A stretch of DNA of 64,000 bases from JBILXY01 sp044378055. GTDB lineage: Bacteria; Patescibacteriota; JACMRA01. Location of the stretch: assembly GCA_044378055.1 (NCBI GenBank), contig JBILXY010000001.1, forward strand, positions 1 to 64,000, given 5' to 3'. The notes beneath the pieces are model-generated. The model was not told the DNA's origin, searched no databases, and saw nothing but the letters and a program-made list of their open reading frames with translations. This document shows positions 26,304 through 35,276 of this stretch, one piece after another. Positions within the stretch are counted from its first letter, which is position 1, and each line of letters begins with the position of its first letter. The translations under genes and the position numbers were made by a program.

Positions 26304-27128
26304 TTAGTTAGATATAAATTCTTTAATTGCTGTCCAAAATATATTATATCTTCTTGGCTTAATTTTGTTGCTTAATACTTTGATTGGATTTTTTGCAATT
26401 TCTAAACCAGTCCATTTGTACATTTCAGAGGCTGTTTTGATAGGAATTAAATATCTTTTAGGAATAAATTTAAAACTTTTTTCTGCCTCATTTTGCCAAT
26501 CTTGATATCTAGCTAATTGAATGTGAATAAATTTCTCAAATTCTTCGGTGTGGTTAAAAATATAATCAATATCCAAAGATTCTAAATTACATTTTTTAAA
26601 ATCTTCCAAAGGAAAATATGAGCGCCCTAAAACATTGTCTTCGGCGATGTCCCTTATGAAGTTAATAAATTGCATGGCTTTTCCAAGCTTCATAGCACCG
26701 CTTTGGGCTTCGTTTGGAAGTCCCAATATTTTAGCCATATATAAACCGATTACTTCTGCAGAACCATAAATATATTCTTCAATATCGGCTAAAGTATTAT
26801 ATTTTTTGTTATCTAAATCCATTTGCATGGAATCTAAAAAAGCCTCAGTCCATTGATTTTCAAAGTTTAATTCTTTACTTAAATTTATGAACTCTTGAAT
26901 AATCAGATTATCACTTTTCCCAGTTTTTTTGGCTAAATTCCATTCGTTTCTAAACTGCTTAAATTCTAAAGCTTGGGAAGGTATTGAATCTACTAAATTG
27001 TCTGCGGTTCTTACAAAGGCGTATAAAACAAAAACCTGGTCTCGTACTTTTGAAGGAAAAAAATAACTGCTGTTGTAATAAGTTTTAGATCCTTCTCTGA
27101 ATATTTCTTTAAATTGTGGATGAAGCAT
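26304..27128 (-). CDS. crtB: Phytoene synthase (squalene/phytoene synthase family)
   Basis: 274 residues. Both aspartate-rich motifs are readable: RTADNLVDSIP (DxxxD) and NFIRDIAEDNVLGRSYFP, the family signature that ends in GRxYxP. It condenses two geranylgeranyl diphosphates to phytoene. Its start overlaps the end of crtI by 20 bases, so crtI-crtB is one transcript. No GGPP synthase gene is in the window. Confidence 0.93.
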   Translation of the reverse strand: MLHPQFKEIFREGSKTYYNSSYFFPSKVRDQVFVLYAFVRTADNLVDSIPSQALEFKQFRNEWNLAKKTGKSDNLIIQEFINLSKELNFENQWTEAFLDSMQMDLDNKKYNTLADIEEYIYGSAEVIGLYMAKILGLPNEAQSGAMKLGKAMQFINFIRDIAEDNVLGRSYFPLEDFKKCNLESLDIDYIFNHTEEFEKFIHIQLARYQDWQNEAEKSFKFIPKRYLIPIKTASEMYKWTGLEIAKNPIKVLSNKIKPRRYNIFWTAIKEFISN

Positions 27129-28632
27129 ATTGTTGTTCTATAAAGTAATTGGCGGCTAATTGTCCCGATATCAAGCTTGGGGGCATGCCTGGCCCAGGCA
27201 CAGTAAGTTGACCAGCAAAAACCAGGTTTTTAATTTTTGGATGGCTTAACCTTGGTTTAAAAATTGCAGTTTGTTTTAGACTGTTAGCTAGGCCATAGGC
27301 GTTGCCTTTCAAGGCATGATAATCTGCTTCAAAATCTTTTATACAATAGGTTCTTTCTAAAACAATTTTGCCAGCTAAATCTTGGCCAGTAATTTCTAGA
27401 ATTTCATTCAATATAATTTTTTTGTACTTTTCTCTTGTACTTACATCGTCTTTTAAACCTGGGGCAATTGGAATTAACACAAACATATTTTCGTATCCTT
27501 CTGGGGCAACACTTAAATCAGTTTTGGAAGGGTTACAAACATAGAACAAGGGTTTGGTAGGCCACTCGGGGTTATTATATATTTCTTCAGAATGTTGCTT
27601 AAAATCTTCATGGAAAAACAAATTGTGATGTAAGAAATTTTCAACCTTTCCTTTGATGCCCCAATAAAAAATTAAGGAAGAAGGTGATAATGTTCTGGTG
27701 TTCCAGTATTTTTCTGAATAAATTTGGTATTCTGGATCCAATAAATTTTGTTCAATATAGGCATAGTCGCCACTGGCTACAACATATTCTGTGTCAAAAT
27801 CTTTAGTGCTAGTTGATACTGAAAAAACCTTACCATTCTTAACATTAATTTTAGTAACTTCAGAATCTGGTAAAATTGTTACGCCAAGTTTGGTAGCAAC
27901 TTTGGTCATTGCCTCAATAATTTTAAACATGCCTCCCATTGGATACCAGGTTTTGCCAACAATGGCAGCATGCAACATTAAGCTATATAAATATGGAGTT
28001 TTATCAGGGGTTGTGCCAAGAAACAAAGTAGGGAATTTAAGTAAATCACGAAGTTGAGGTGACTTAAACAAATTATCAATTTCTTTCCCGTAAGATTTCA
28101 AAATACCAGCCGAAAGAACACCTTTAATAAATTCATAATCAATAAATTCAGAAATTTTGATTGAAGGTCTTCGCATATAGTCACTCACTCCTTTTTTATA
28201 TGTGAAACTTGCATGATTTAGTAGCTTCAAAACTTTCTCAGAACTTCCAACTTCCATTTTTTCGCAAAGCTTTATAAATTCTTCAGTACTTGATGGAACA
28301 TCCACACAAGGATAATCTGTTTTGTAGAACGACTGCTCCAGCTTAGAATTTTTATCAAACCACACTCTGTAGCTAGGTTCTAATAATTTTAAATCATAAA
28401 GCTGATCGATAGTATATCCAAAATCGGCAAAGAATTTTTCAAAAACATCTGGCATCCAATACCAACTTGGCCCTAAATCAAAAGTAAATCCATTTTTTCT
28501 CCAAACCCTAGCCCTTCCTCCGATGTCGTTGTTTTTTTCTAGAATAGTTACTTTAAAACCTTCTTTGGCTAAATAACAAGCCGCACTTAATCCGGCAAAA
28601 CCAGATCCAATTACTATAGCATTTTTAGTCAT
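27109..28632 (-). CDS. crtI: Phytoene desaturase
   Basis: 507 residues, the standard CrtI length. The N-terminal FAD-binding Rossmann motif is IVIGSGFAGLSAACYLAKEG with the LEKNNDIGGRARVW extension; the C-terminal end GQLTVPGPGMPPSLISGQLAA is the bacterial-type phytoene dehydrogenase signature. It introduces double bonds in phytoene to give lycopene (or neurosporene). It heads the run crtI-crtB-D-orf88-I-CA-like-K, all minus strand with gaps of 50 bases or less. Confidence 0.95.
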   Translation of the reverse strand: MTKNAIVIGSGFAGLSAACYLAKEGFKVTILEKNNDIGGRARVWRKNGFTFDLGPSWYWMPDVFEKFFADFGYTIDQLYDLKLLEPSYRVWFDKNSKLEQSFYKTDYPCVDVPSSTEEFIKLCEKMEVGSSEKVLKLLNHASFTYKKGVSDYMRRPSIKISEFIDYEFIKGVLSAGILKSYGKEIDNLFKSPQLRDLLKFPTLFLGTTPDKTPYLYSLMLHAAIVGKTWYPMGGMFKIIEAMTKVATKLGVTILPDSEVTKINVKNGKVFSVSTSTKDFDTEYVVASGDYAYIEQNLLDPEYQIYSEKYWNTRTLSPSSLIFYWGIKGKVENFLHHNLFFHEDFKQHSEEIYNNPEWPTKPLFYVCNPSKTDLSVAPEGYENMFVLIPIAPGLKDDVSTREKYKKIILNEILEITGQDLAGKIVLERTYCIKDFEADYHALKGNAYGLANSLKQTAIFKPRLSHPKIKNLVFAGQLTVPGPGMPPSLISGQLAANYFIEQQYASSTI

Positions 28633-28683
28633 ATTGTTTTGTTAAAAAGATTAATATAATTTTAGCGTGAAAAAGTTTTTTGG

Positions 28684-28710
28684 CAAACAAAAAAGGGCCT
28701 AATCCCTAAT
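28684..28710 (-). terminator. Terminator after the 266-aa membrane protein gene
   Basis: Minus strand: AGGG, ATTAGG loop, CCCT, then TTTTTTGTTT. The stem is short (4 bp), but the T tract is good. It separates the upstream gene from crtI. Confidence 0.5.
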
Positions 28711-28725
28711 TTATTTTGTTCAAAT

Positions 28726-29526
28726 TTATTTTTGAGGAGTGCTAGTATTCTGACCAGCTTGTTGAGCTGCAGCTTCCTTTTTAGCATTTTCTAAACCTGG
28801 ATTATCTTTTAATTGACTAATTACCCACTTATTACCTTTCATTTTAAACACAATTTGTTTGTATCCAAAAATTCCTTCAGTGTTATTTAATTTTGGTTCA
28901 CTTTTTAGGTTAATAGTGAATGAATCCTTTTCTTTTATAATATCTTTATTGTTGAATATTAGCCAACCGTCACTAGCATCAAAAGGCAAGATTTTGGTTA
29001 AACTTTCTGTATCAATGTATTGGAAAAAAGTATATTCCAATGTACCTTTAATACTGAATTTGGCTTGTACTTCATTAATATTATTTTGCTTCAAATAATC
29101 AGATTCTTGTTTTACTAAATCTTCAGAAGTAGCGGTGGCATCAACATACTCCATAAATTTGTCGAAGTTTTTGTCTTTGGCTGCAGTGTAAACTCTGAAA
29201 TAAGTATATTCTGGTGTTCCTAGAACCCAAATCCAAGCTCCTCCTCCTAAAATTACAAGTAATAAAGCTACACCGGTTAATACTGCAATAAGTTTTTTAA
29301 TTGAAAAAGGTTTTTTGTCCTTTTTTTCTTTTTTCTTTTCTTCAACTTTCTTGTTTAAATGTTGTTCTGCTTTTTCCAATTTTTCAACCTCTTGTGTGCT
29401 AACAATTTTCTTGGAAGTGGAGGCTAAACTTTCAACCTTTTTCGCTTCTGGTTTAGTTGCTTTATTACCGGCAACTACTTTCTTTTCTGAACTCTTTTTA
29501 GGTTCACTTTTAACTGATTTGGTCAT
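28726..29526 (-). CDS. Single-span membrane protein with lysine-rich N-terminus
   Basis: 266 residues from the ATG at 29526 (chosen because a TTGACA lies exactly 35 bases upstream; a longer frame of 282 residues exists). Residues 1-75 are lysine/glutamate rich (coiled-coil-like KLEKAEQHLNKKVEEKKKEKK), then one span (LIAVLTGVALLLVILGGGAWIWVLG) and an outer domain of about 160 residues (TPEYTYFRVYTAAKDKNFDKFMEYVD) resembling DUF4878/NTF2-like folds. The tail is AAAQQAGQNTSTPQK. Function unknown. It lies inside the carotenoid cluster but no link is evident. Confidence 0.55.
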   Translation of the reverse strand: MTKSVKSEPKKSSEKKVVAGNKATKPEAKKVESLASTSKKIVSTQEVEKLEKAEQHLNKKVEEKKKEKKDKKPFSIKKLIAVLTGVALLLVILGGGAWIWVLGTPEYTYFRVYTAAKDKNFDKFMEYVDATATSEDLVKQESDYLKQNNINEVQAKFSIKGTLEYTFFQYIDTESLTKILPFDASDGWLIFNNKDIIKEKDSFTINLKSEPKLNNTEGIFGYKQIVFKMKGNKWVISQLKDNPGLENAKKEAAAQQAGQNTSTPQK

Positions 29527-29616
29527 GCTGCCAAACAAACTTAAACGCCAAACCATGTCAAGTATTTGGTCCAAATCTTTTGTTTAAATGGTTTGTGAAA
29601 CTGAATAAAATTTAGC

Positions 29617-29937
29617 CTATTTTTTGTTAAATTTTTTAACGAAGGTTTCAAAAATAATTATATTTAGCCAAATTAAACCTATTCCAAAAAAATAATTTTC
29701 AAGCGGGGTGTGCCAAATTCTAATTCCAGAATAGTGGTTTAAATCATACTTGTAAACTATTCCATCGGCTGCTAGCCACCGACCGTTTAAATAATTATCT
29801 ACAATAGTTTGAGCAAAAATTGTGATCAAAATTAAGAACCAAAATTTTTTCTGGGTAAATAAAAAGTTTCCTGAAATAACGTCGATTACGAAAATTATTA
29901 ATAAACTTAAAATAACTAATATTGTGTATTCGTACAT
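29617..29937 (-). CDS. crtYd: Lycopene beta-cyclase subunit, CrtYd-like
   Basis: 106 residues, three spans. The segment RIWHTPLENYFFGIGLIWLN matches the lycopene cyclase domain end (TPxEDxxFG). It lies two bases after crtYc. Heterodimeric CrtYc/CrtYd cyclases, known in actinobacteria and archaea as CrtYcd domains, close the ends of lycopene to beta-carotene. About half the length of fused cyclases, as expected for one half. Confidence 0.8.
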   Translation of the reverse strand: MYEYTILVILSLLIIFVIDVISGNFLFTQKKFWFLILITIFAQTIVDNYLNGRWLAADGIVYKYDLNHYSGIRIWHTPLENYFFGIGLIWLNIIIFETFVKKFNKK

Positions 29938-29939
29938 AA

Positions 29940-30281
29940 TTAAAAACTTAGAAATTTTTTAAATAAATCTTTAAAACTCGAAGTGGTTGAAATTAGAGTC
30001 CAGCAAAATAAAATACAAAATGGTATAACCAAAAAGAACAGCACTTCTTCAACAGGTAAATTATATATATAATTGCCAGTAATATATTTAGGGTTAAACG
30101 ACCAATGACCTCTTTCCGTTGCCCATACATCCCATAATAAATATGGTATAGCGCTTAGGGTAATAGAGCTAAAAGCTATTAACATCTTCCCTTTTAAAGG
30201 ATATTTTGGATGAAAATATAATCCTAATGGAAAGAATATACATAGAAATAGAACCATGAAATATTCTAAATTTGAATTCAT
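29940..30281 (-). CDS. crtYc: Lycopene beta-cyclase subunit, CrtYc-like
   Basis: 114 residues from the ATG at 30281. Three spans with the domain signature LLWDVWATERGHWSFNPKY and LPVEEVLFFLVIPF, the first half of heterodimeric lycopene cyclases. The longer frame starting 51 bases upstream would run through the divergent promoter, and a TTGACT lies exactly 35 bases before this ATG, which supports the shorter start. Confidence 0.82.
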   Translation of the reverse strand: MNSNLEYFMVLFLCIFFPLGLYFHPKYPLKGKMLIAFSSITLSAIPYLLWDVWATERGHWSFNPKYITGNYIYNLPVEEVLFFLVIPFCILFCWTLISTTSSFKDLFKKFLSF

Positions 30282-30284
30282 GCT

Positions 30285-30316
30285 TTGACATTCTTTAGAT
30301 TTAAAATAAAAGTCAA
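30285..30316. promoter_or_regulatory. Interleaved divergent promoters of crtYc and crtW-like genes
   Basis: A plus-strand TTGACA (30285-30290) lies 37 bases before the crtW-like ATG, and a minus-strand TTGACT (30316-30311) lies 35 bases before the crtYc ATG. The two -35 boxes face each other, each inside the other's core region, so binding at one should exclude the other. The -10 hexamers are poor. Confidence 0.5.
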
Positions 30317-30321
30317 CCCGT

Positions 30322-31119
30322 ATGATAAACAAATATACTTTAAATCAATTAGTTTTTTTAGTTAATTTGTTTTGTTTTTTAGTTGTTTTTTATCTAGTTT
30401 TTTCTCAAGATATTATCTTCAATATTTGGCTGCTTCCAAGTCTAATCATCATCGCAATTAATTTACATTATTTTTTAAATATTTTGCACCTAGCAACTCA
30501 TTCTCAGGTTTCAAAAAACAAAAAAATTAATTTGTTAATTGGCCGAATAAGTGCAATTTTAGGCGGATTAAATTATGCTGAATTTTCTAAAACTCACTTA
30601 AGCCACCATAGTTATCCTGGTGATAAAGACAAAGACCCAGACTATTTATTAACCAAGTCTGGAAGCCTATTAACTTTGCCGTTTAGAATATGGGTGAAGG
30701 ATAAGTATTTTTGGAAAACCGACCTATCCAAAGCTAAAGGTTACAAACAAATGTATATTCAAGATAGGCTGATCCAGTTAGCAATTTTAATATTCATAAT
30801 TTTGTCGTACAAGCTTCAATACTTGTTAATTTACTGGTCTTTACCAGCCTTGCTTGTTGGATTTAGTTATGGTTTTTATCTTTTTTATTTTCCACATTAT
30901 ATCTCCAAATGGGAAGCAAGAAACAGAGATAATTTAAAAAGAAATATGTTTGTAAGCCTAATTCTATACAGCATAGATATTTCAAGATTTTATCACACTC
31001 AGCATCATTTTAAAGTAGGGGAAAACAGAAATTATTATCCATTAGCTACTTATTTTAAAGATTTAATTTCCAATAAAATTCCAGATAATTTTTCTAGAGA
31101 AAGAACTTTTACAGTTTAG
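30322..31119 (+). CDS. CrtW-like carotenoid oxygenase (fatty-acid-desaturase fold)
   Basis: 265 residues, about four spans and three histidine boxes: HLATH (HxxxH), THLSHHSYPGDKDKDPDY (HxxHH with the PG-x-DxDPDY extension typical of beta-carotene ketolases CrtW), and YHTQHHF (HxxHH). Family members add a 4-keto or 3-hydroxy group to beta-carotene rings using di-iron chemistry. A generic fatty acid desaturase cannot be excluded by sequence, but the divergent lycopene cyclase genes favour a carotenoid substrate. Confidence 0.72.
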   Translation: MINKYTLNQLVFLVNLFCFLVVFYLVFSQDIIFNIWLLPSLIIIAINLHYFLNILHLATHSQVSKNKKINLLIGRISAILGGLNYAEFSKTHLSHHSYPGDKDKDPDYLLTKSGSLLTLPFRIWVKDKYFWKTDLSKAKGYKQMYIQDRLIQLAILIFIILSYKLQYLLIYWSLPALLVGFSYGFYLFYFPHYISKWEARNRDNLKRNMFVSLILYSIDISRFYHTQHHFKVGENRNYYPLATYFKDLISNKIPDNFSRERTFTV

Positions 31120-31178
31120 TTGAGTGTCTTTATAACACATCCTCTAAATTTATCTCGATTAATAAAGTGTTACCCCAA

Positions 31179-31886
31179 TTATATTTTAAAATAGTTTCCA
31201 ACTGAAAAGGCCACTAGGCCGGTTAAAATTCCCAGTCCTAAAACTTCCAAAATGCAAAAGAATAAATTTTCTTTAGTGATTCGCCATCTAAATAAGGCAA
31301 GTAAAACCATTGAAAAGCTGGATAAAATAATAGAAGTCAGGAAGTTGCTACCAATACTTATGCTAAATATATAAGGAAGAAGTGGAATACTTCCAAAAAT
31401 AATAAAGGCAACGAATGTGGCCAGGGCTCCGTACACAGATTCTTTTAAACTAGGTTTTGAAACGCCTAACGAACTTTCCAAATTAAAATCTTCTTGAAAT
31501 TGAGGATTACTGCTTAATAAAATACTTATCTCTTTAGCTTGTTTTTCGGAATAACCTTTTTCAATTAGTGTAACCACAGACTTATCAATATTCGAAACTT
31601 TTTCACCATCCTTCTCGGTGCTTTTAAATAATTGAGATAAAGATCTTGTGGAAAGAAAACTGCCGATACCCATAGATAGACCATCGGCCAATAAGTTTGC
31701 CAACCCAAAAACTAGAACTGAAACTGCCGCAATGCTTCCTGCTGTATTACTTTGAAATCCCGAAAAACCAGCTACCACAGCAAAAGTGGTTATAATTCCA
31801 TCATTAGCGCCGTAAACTATTTCTCTTAAATTACTTTTAATTGAATAAGGTTGTTTTTTTAAATTTCTTGCTTTGGTCTGGTTCAC
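31179..31886 (-). CDS. VIT-family (CCC1-like) Fe/Mn transporter
   Basis: 235 residues, five spans. The N-terminal EIVYGANDGIITTFAVVAG and the second half ESVYGALATFVAFIIFGSIP show the duplicated VIT1/CCC1 motif, with the cytoplasmic metal-binding region between spans 2 and 3 (residues ~80-140). Family members export iron or manganese from the cytosol. Start GTG six bases after the predicted -10 (leaderless). Confidence 0.88.
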   Translation of the reverse strand: MNQTKARNLKKQPYSIKSNLREIVYGANDGIITTFAVVAGFSGFQSNTAGSIAAVSVLVFGLANLLADGLSMGIGSFLSTRSLSQLFKSTEKDGEKVSNIDKSVVTLIEKGYSEKQAKEISILLSSNPQFQEDFNLESSLGVSKPSLKESVYGALATFVAFIIFGSIPLLPYIFSISIGSNFLTSIILSSFSMVLLALFRWRITKENLFFCILEVLGLGILTGLVAFSVGNYFKI

Positions 31887-31892
31887 ACAGTG

Positions 31893-31921
31893 AATCTTTC
31901 TTGACCACTAATTACTGTCAA
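31893..31921 (-). promoter_or_regulatory. Leaderless promoter of the VIT gene
   Basis: TTGACA (31921-31916), 17-base spacer, AAGATT (31898-31893), six bases to the GTG start at 31886. It overlaps the plus-strand promoter of the O-antigen-ligase gene completely. Confidence 0.55.
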
Positions 31922-31929
31922 TACATTAT
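31901..31929 (+). promoter_or_regulatory. Leaderless promoter of the O-antigen-ligase gene
   Basis: TTGACC (31901-31906), 17 bases, CATTAT (31924-31929), seven bases to the ATG at 31937. It interleaves with the VIT promoter on the other strand. Confidence 0.6.
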
Positions 31930-31936
31930 TTTGGTA

Positions 31937-33358
31937 ATGACCGCTGGCATTATTACTTTATTAGCACTTATTTCAATCCCGATAGTTTTTTGGGCCTGGA
32001 AGAAAGCTGATTTGAATTGGTTAAACTGGATTGGTTTATTAATAATTTTTAGTTTGCCTTTTGAAAGAATACCAAGTTTGGAAATTATGGGAATTACCTT
32101 AAGATTTTCGCAGGTTTTTACTTTAATTGGTTTGGGTATTTTTATCATCTTATTTTTTAAGAATAAATTTTTAAATTTTAAATGGAGTAAAATAAATTAT
32201 TGGTTAATTGCTTTACTTGTCGCCACAACACCAAGTTTGTTTAATGTTACAAATTGGAATAGATATTTCATTACCACAATTGCAACTTTAATTGTTTTTT
32301 GTGCAGCTTTTTTAATAGCAAATTTTCTGAAAAATAGAATCACCGCGATACTCGGTTTAATAACATCTTTCATACTTGTTTCTTTGTTTGGATATTTTCA
32401 ATTTTTCGCAGATTTATTGGGTGCACCAATAAGCATTACTTTTTTAAAACAAACTTACACCAAGGCAGTTTTCGGTTTCCCAAGAGTGCATTCAACAGCC
32501 CAAGAGCCTTTATATTTCGCAGGAATGTTATTCTTACCGATTTTTGTTTGTTTGATAATATATCTCAATCCAAAGTTGAATTTGAAACTAAGTAAACAAA
32601 TTATAGGGTATGTGGGAACTATTAAAAACAAGTTTTTTTCTGAAATTCTAAAGTTTATTATCTCCAATTTTTCTCTGATTTTGTTATTATTGTTTGTCGG
32701 ATTATTTACAATTACAATTGCCAAAGGTGCTTGGTTTGCTATCATGCTTGTGCTACCATTTTTTATTCTTGGAACTTGGAATCAGCTTAATTTTAAGAAA
32801 CTGTTTTTCCAAATTGTAGTGTTAATTTGTTTAATTTTTCCATTAACAATACTGTTTTCTTTTACTTCTCCAAGTTTTCAAAATAGCCTAAACAAAGTAA
32901 CTGAAAATTTTTCTGAAACTATACTGGGCACTTCCTCAACATTTACAGAACGGGATAATTTTCAAAGTCTCGCCTTCGATTTATTAAAGCCTGAAGCCAT
33001 AATTGGGGTGGGTTCTGGGCAATATGGAATTCTGGCCGAAAGACCGCTTAGATCGCTTAAAACTGATGCTAATCAATACTTCATAGTAAACAATGTATAT
33101 TTGGAAATTTGGCTAGAGCAGGGGATGGCCTTTTTAATTATATTTATTGGGATGTTAGTATGGTTAATTTCAACAGGTATTACGAAACTAAAAAATCTAA
33201 ATAGTTTTAATTTAATTCAAAGCATACATCTTTCAATAATTTTAGCAGTAATTTGTAACCTAATTCAGTGGTTTACTTTTTCGCCTATTTACATAATGCC
33301 AATTTTTATTTTGCTTGGCCTATTAGCCAATTACAATCAATATGATGAACAACAATAA
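31937..33358 (+). CDS. O-antigen ligase / Wzy-type polymerase family protein
   Basis: 473 residues from the promoter-supported ATG (a frame reaching back to 31841 would overlap the divergent VIT gene). About ten to twelve spans. The large outer loop between residues ~310 and 380 contains the Wzy_C features TERDNFQSLAFDLLKPEAIIGVGSGQYG and NNVYLEIWLEQGM, the region conserved in O-antigen ligases. Joins or polymerises surface glycans from lipid carriers. Likely works with the Wzz-like protein at 13126. Confidence 0.82.
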   Translation: MTAGIITLLALISIPIVFWAWKKADLNWLNWIGLLIIFSLPFERIPSLEIMGITLRFSQVFTLIGLGIFIILFFKNKFLNFKWSKINYWLIALLVATTPSLFNVTNWNRYFITTIATLIVFCAAFLIANFLKNRITAILGLITSFILVSLFGYFQFFADLLGAPISITFLKQTYTKAVFGFPRVHSTAQEPLYFAGMLFLPIFVCLIIYLNPKLNLKLSKQIIGYVGTIKNKFFSEILKFIISNFSLILLLLFVGLFTITIAKGAWFAIMLVLPFFILGTWNQLNFKKLFFQIVVLICLIFPLTILFSFTSPSFQNSLNKVTENFSETILGTSSTFTERDNFQSLAFDLLKPEAIIGVGSGQYGILAERPLRSLKTDANQYFIVNNVYLEIWLEQGMAFLIIFIGMLVWLISTGITKLKNLNSFNLIQSIHLSIILAVICNLIQWFTFSPIYIMPIFILLGLLANYNQYDEQQ

Positions 33359-33959
33359 TTTTTTGCTAAGAAATATAGTGGTAAAGAACTTAAGCAGTCT
33401 TGGTTTAATTCTTCATTGGGATACGGAAGAGCCTGAAGAAGATAGCTGGCTACAACTAACTTGGGGGCTTGGTAGGCTTGAATTAGAAAATGTCATTGAT
33501 GGTTTAAACAAATTGAAACAGCTACATCACAATATAAATCAGGAAGTTTGTTTTTTGAAATCTAAAAAAATTAGTTTTGAGTGGAATTATTTAGGAACAA
33601 CTTTTGATAGAGAAGAATATCTTAAAATATTAAATACTTTCTTTTGGCAGAATCAAAACGAAGAAGAAGTAATCGGTCACCCTGATTATATAGCTTGGCT
33701 GGAAGAACCATGGAAAATTTTAAATTCCAGTGATAATTTGAAACTAGAAATTCCTACTGCCACAAATAATTTTTCAACAAATAGTGTTAATTTTTTTGAT
33801 ACCCTGGAGAAAAGTTTAAACGAGGCAAGCTTTCAACCGTATTTAATTATTTCTGCCGAAGCCAGTTTTCAATGGTCTTTTAATTTGGATGGAGAGAGGG
33901 TTGTTTCGGGTGTAATTATGCCTGCTACTAATATGGCTTATTTAGAAATTTACATTTAA
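33342..33959 (+). CDS. Hypothetical protein after the O-antigen-ligase gene
   Basis: 205 residues, not recognised. Soluble, acidic and tryptophan rich (LHWDTEEPEEDSWLQLTWGLGRLELENV, DYIAWLEEPWKIL). It overlaps the preceding gene by 17 bases, so it is translationally coupled. No signal peptide or span. Confidence 0.6.
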   Translation: MMNNNNFLLRNIVVKNLSSLGLILHWDTEEPEEDSWLQLTWGLGRLELENVIDGLNKLKQLHHNINQEVCFLKSKKISFEWNYLGTTFDREEYLKILNTFFWQNQNEEEVIGHPDYIAWLEEPWKILNSSDNLKLEIPTATNNFSTNSVNFFDTLEKSLNEASFQPYLIISAEASFQWSFNLDGERVVSGVIMPATNMAYLEIYI

Positions 33960-33983
33960 AAACTGATTAAACAGACATAAGCC

Positions 33984-34012
33984 TTGACTTGTAAATTTTG
34001 TTTAGAAAATAT
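33984..34012 (+). promoter_or_regulatory. Leaderless promoter of rnc
   Basis: TTGACT (33984-33989), 17 bases, AAATAT (34007-34012), six bases to the ATG at 34019. It supports the internal ATG over an upstream in-frame TTG at 33998. Confidence 0.6.
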
Positions 34013-34018
34013 GTAAAT

Positions 34019-34732
34019 ATGAATCTGGAAATTTTGGAAAAATCTTTAGGGTACAGTTTTAATGATAAGAAATTATTACTGCAAGCCTTGGTGCATAAAA
34101 GTTATTTAAACGACAGGCAGAGAAGTCCTGAAATTAATCAATCAAACGAAAGATTAGAGTTTTTAGGCGATGCTATTTTGGAAATCGTTGTAACCGATTA
34201 TTTATACAGAAATATTCAAGAACAGGAAGGGGTTTTAACTTCGCTTAGGGCTGCTTTAGTTAATTACAAAACTATGGGTGAAGTTGGTAGAAAACTTGGC
34301 TTACAAGATCAGATTTTGCTTTCAAAAGGTGAAAGAGAAGAATTAGGCGAAGCTAGATTAAGTATAGTTGCAGACTGTTCCGAGGCGGTAATCGGTGCAA
34401 TTTATTTAGACGGGGGAATTGAACCTTGCACCAGACTAATTCACAACGAAGTTATAATATATTTAGAAGATATTATCAAAAATGAAACCTGGAAAGATGC
34501 TAAAACTTTGATGCAAGAATATTGCCAAAAACATACCAGAATTACTCCTAAATACCATTTAATTTCCAGTTCGGGAAAAGACCACGAAAAATTATTTAAA
34601 ATTGGGGTTTGGGTGGGTAGCCAGCAAATGGGAGAGGGCGAAGGTAGAACCAAGCAAGACGCAGAAACTGAAGCTGCCAAAGTGGCTTTAGAAAATTTAA
34701 AATTACAATACTATCAAGCCGAAACTAAATAG
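34019..34732 (+). CDS. rnc: Ribonuclease III
   Basis: 237 residues. The RNase III signature ERLEFLGDAILEIVVTDYLY carries the catalytic Glu/Asp, the second acidic site is DCSEAVIGAIYLDGG, and a C-terminal double-stranded-RNA-binding domain (DAKTLMQEYCQKHTRITPKYHL...GRTKQDAETEAAKVAL) completes it. It cuts dsRNA in rRNA processing and mRNA decay. The start is chosen from the promoter position; the frame extends seven codons upstream. Confidence 0.95.
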   Translation: MNLEILEKSLGYSFNDKKLLLQALVHKSYLNDRQRSPEINQSNERLEFLGDAILEIVVTDYLYRNIQEQEGVLTSLRAALVNYKTMGEVGRKLGLQDQILLSKGEREELGEARLSIVADCSEAVIGAIYLDGGIEPCTRLIHNEVIIYLEDIIKNETWKDAKTLMQEYCQKHTRITPKYHLISSSGKDHEKLFKIGVWVGSQQMGEGEGRTKQDAETEAAKVALENLKLQYYQAETK

Positions 34733-34763
34733 TTTTAAATTACTGTAATCGCAACGAAAATAA

Positions 34764-35096
34764 TTAGATAGCAACAATGTGTTCGGTAAAACTTCTGTTG
34801 TTTAAAATTTCTTCCAATCTATTAATTGCACTTCCAGTGGCTTTATTTCTAATTTCAACAATATAGATACTAACTTCTAATCCTTCGCCTAAAGTAAAAG
34901 CTTCTCTTACTCTGTTCCAAACCTTGCTATCGTTTAAAGGGAACTTGAAACCACTAACAGCTGAGTTTAAAGGTGCAATTAATTCTGTAACTAAATTGGT
35001 GTGATCTGGGTGAAAGTAATACCAACAACTAGTCTGTGTTAAAGTTTTTAAATAAGTTTTAACTGTATCTGAAGTTGGCTTCTTTTTGTTTAACAT
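34764..35096 (-). CDS. Hypothetical protein, 110 aa
   Basis: Not recognised. A small soluble protein with a basic start (MLNKKKPTSDTVKTYLKTL), the motif SCWYYFHPDHTNLVTELI and a C-terminal VSIYIVEIRNKATGSAINRLEEIL. Single gene, minus strand, convergent with rnc. A TTGACT box lies 39 bases before the ATG. Confidence 0.55.
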   Translation of the reverse strand: MLNKKKPTSDTVKTYLKTLTQTSCWYYFHPDHTNLVTELIAPLNSAVSGFKFPLNDSKVWNRVREAFTLGEGLEVSIYIVEIRNKATGSAINRLEEILNNRSFTEHIVAI

Positions 35097-35190
35097 GCTA
35101 GTTAATGTAAGGCTTTATAAATTAATATAAGTCAAGTTGGTTAGTAAATATTTTAATATATGGTATTTAAAGTGTGCTCTCCCAATAATC

Positions 35191-35236
35191 CACCCTGTCA
35201 AATTCTACGAATTTGCCACCCCTCAAGAGGGGAATT
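35191..35236. repeat. Dispersed palindromic repeat (CCCCTC-AA-GAGGGG), copy 1
   Basis: CACCCTGTCAAATTC, a short spacer, then TTTGCCACCCCTCAAGAGGGG. The palindrome CCCCTCAAGAGGGG (35219-35232) has a 6-bp stem, followed on the plus strand by AATTTTTAG. Closely related to 60895-60969. It lies downstream of the CHASE2 cyclase gene. Confidence 0.7.
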
Positions 35237-35276
35237 TTTAGTTTAATTTCATCCTTACAGTAGAAGTTTTAGGATT

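Noticed and set aside
31841..31936. Longer start of the O-antigen-ligase gene
   Set aside because: It would overlap the divergent VIT gene and run through both promoters.
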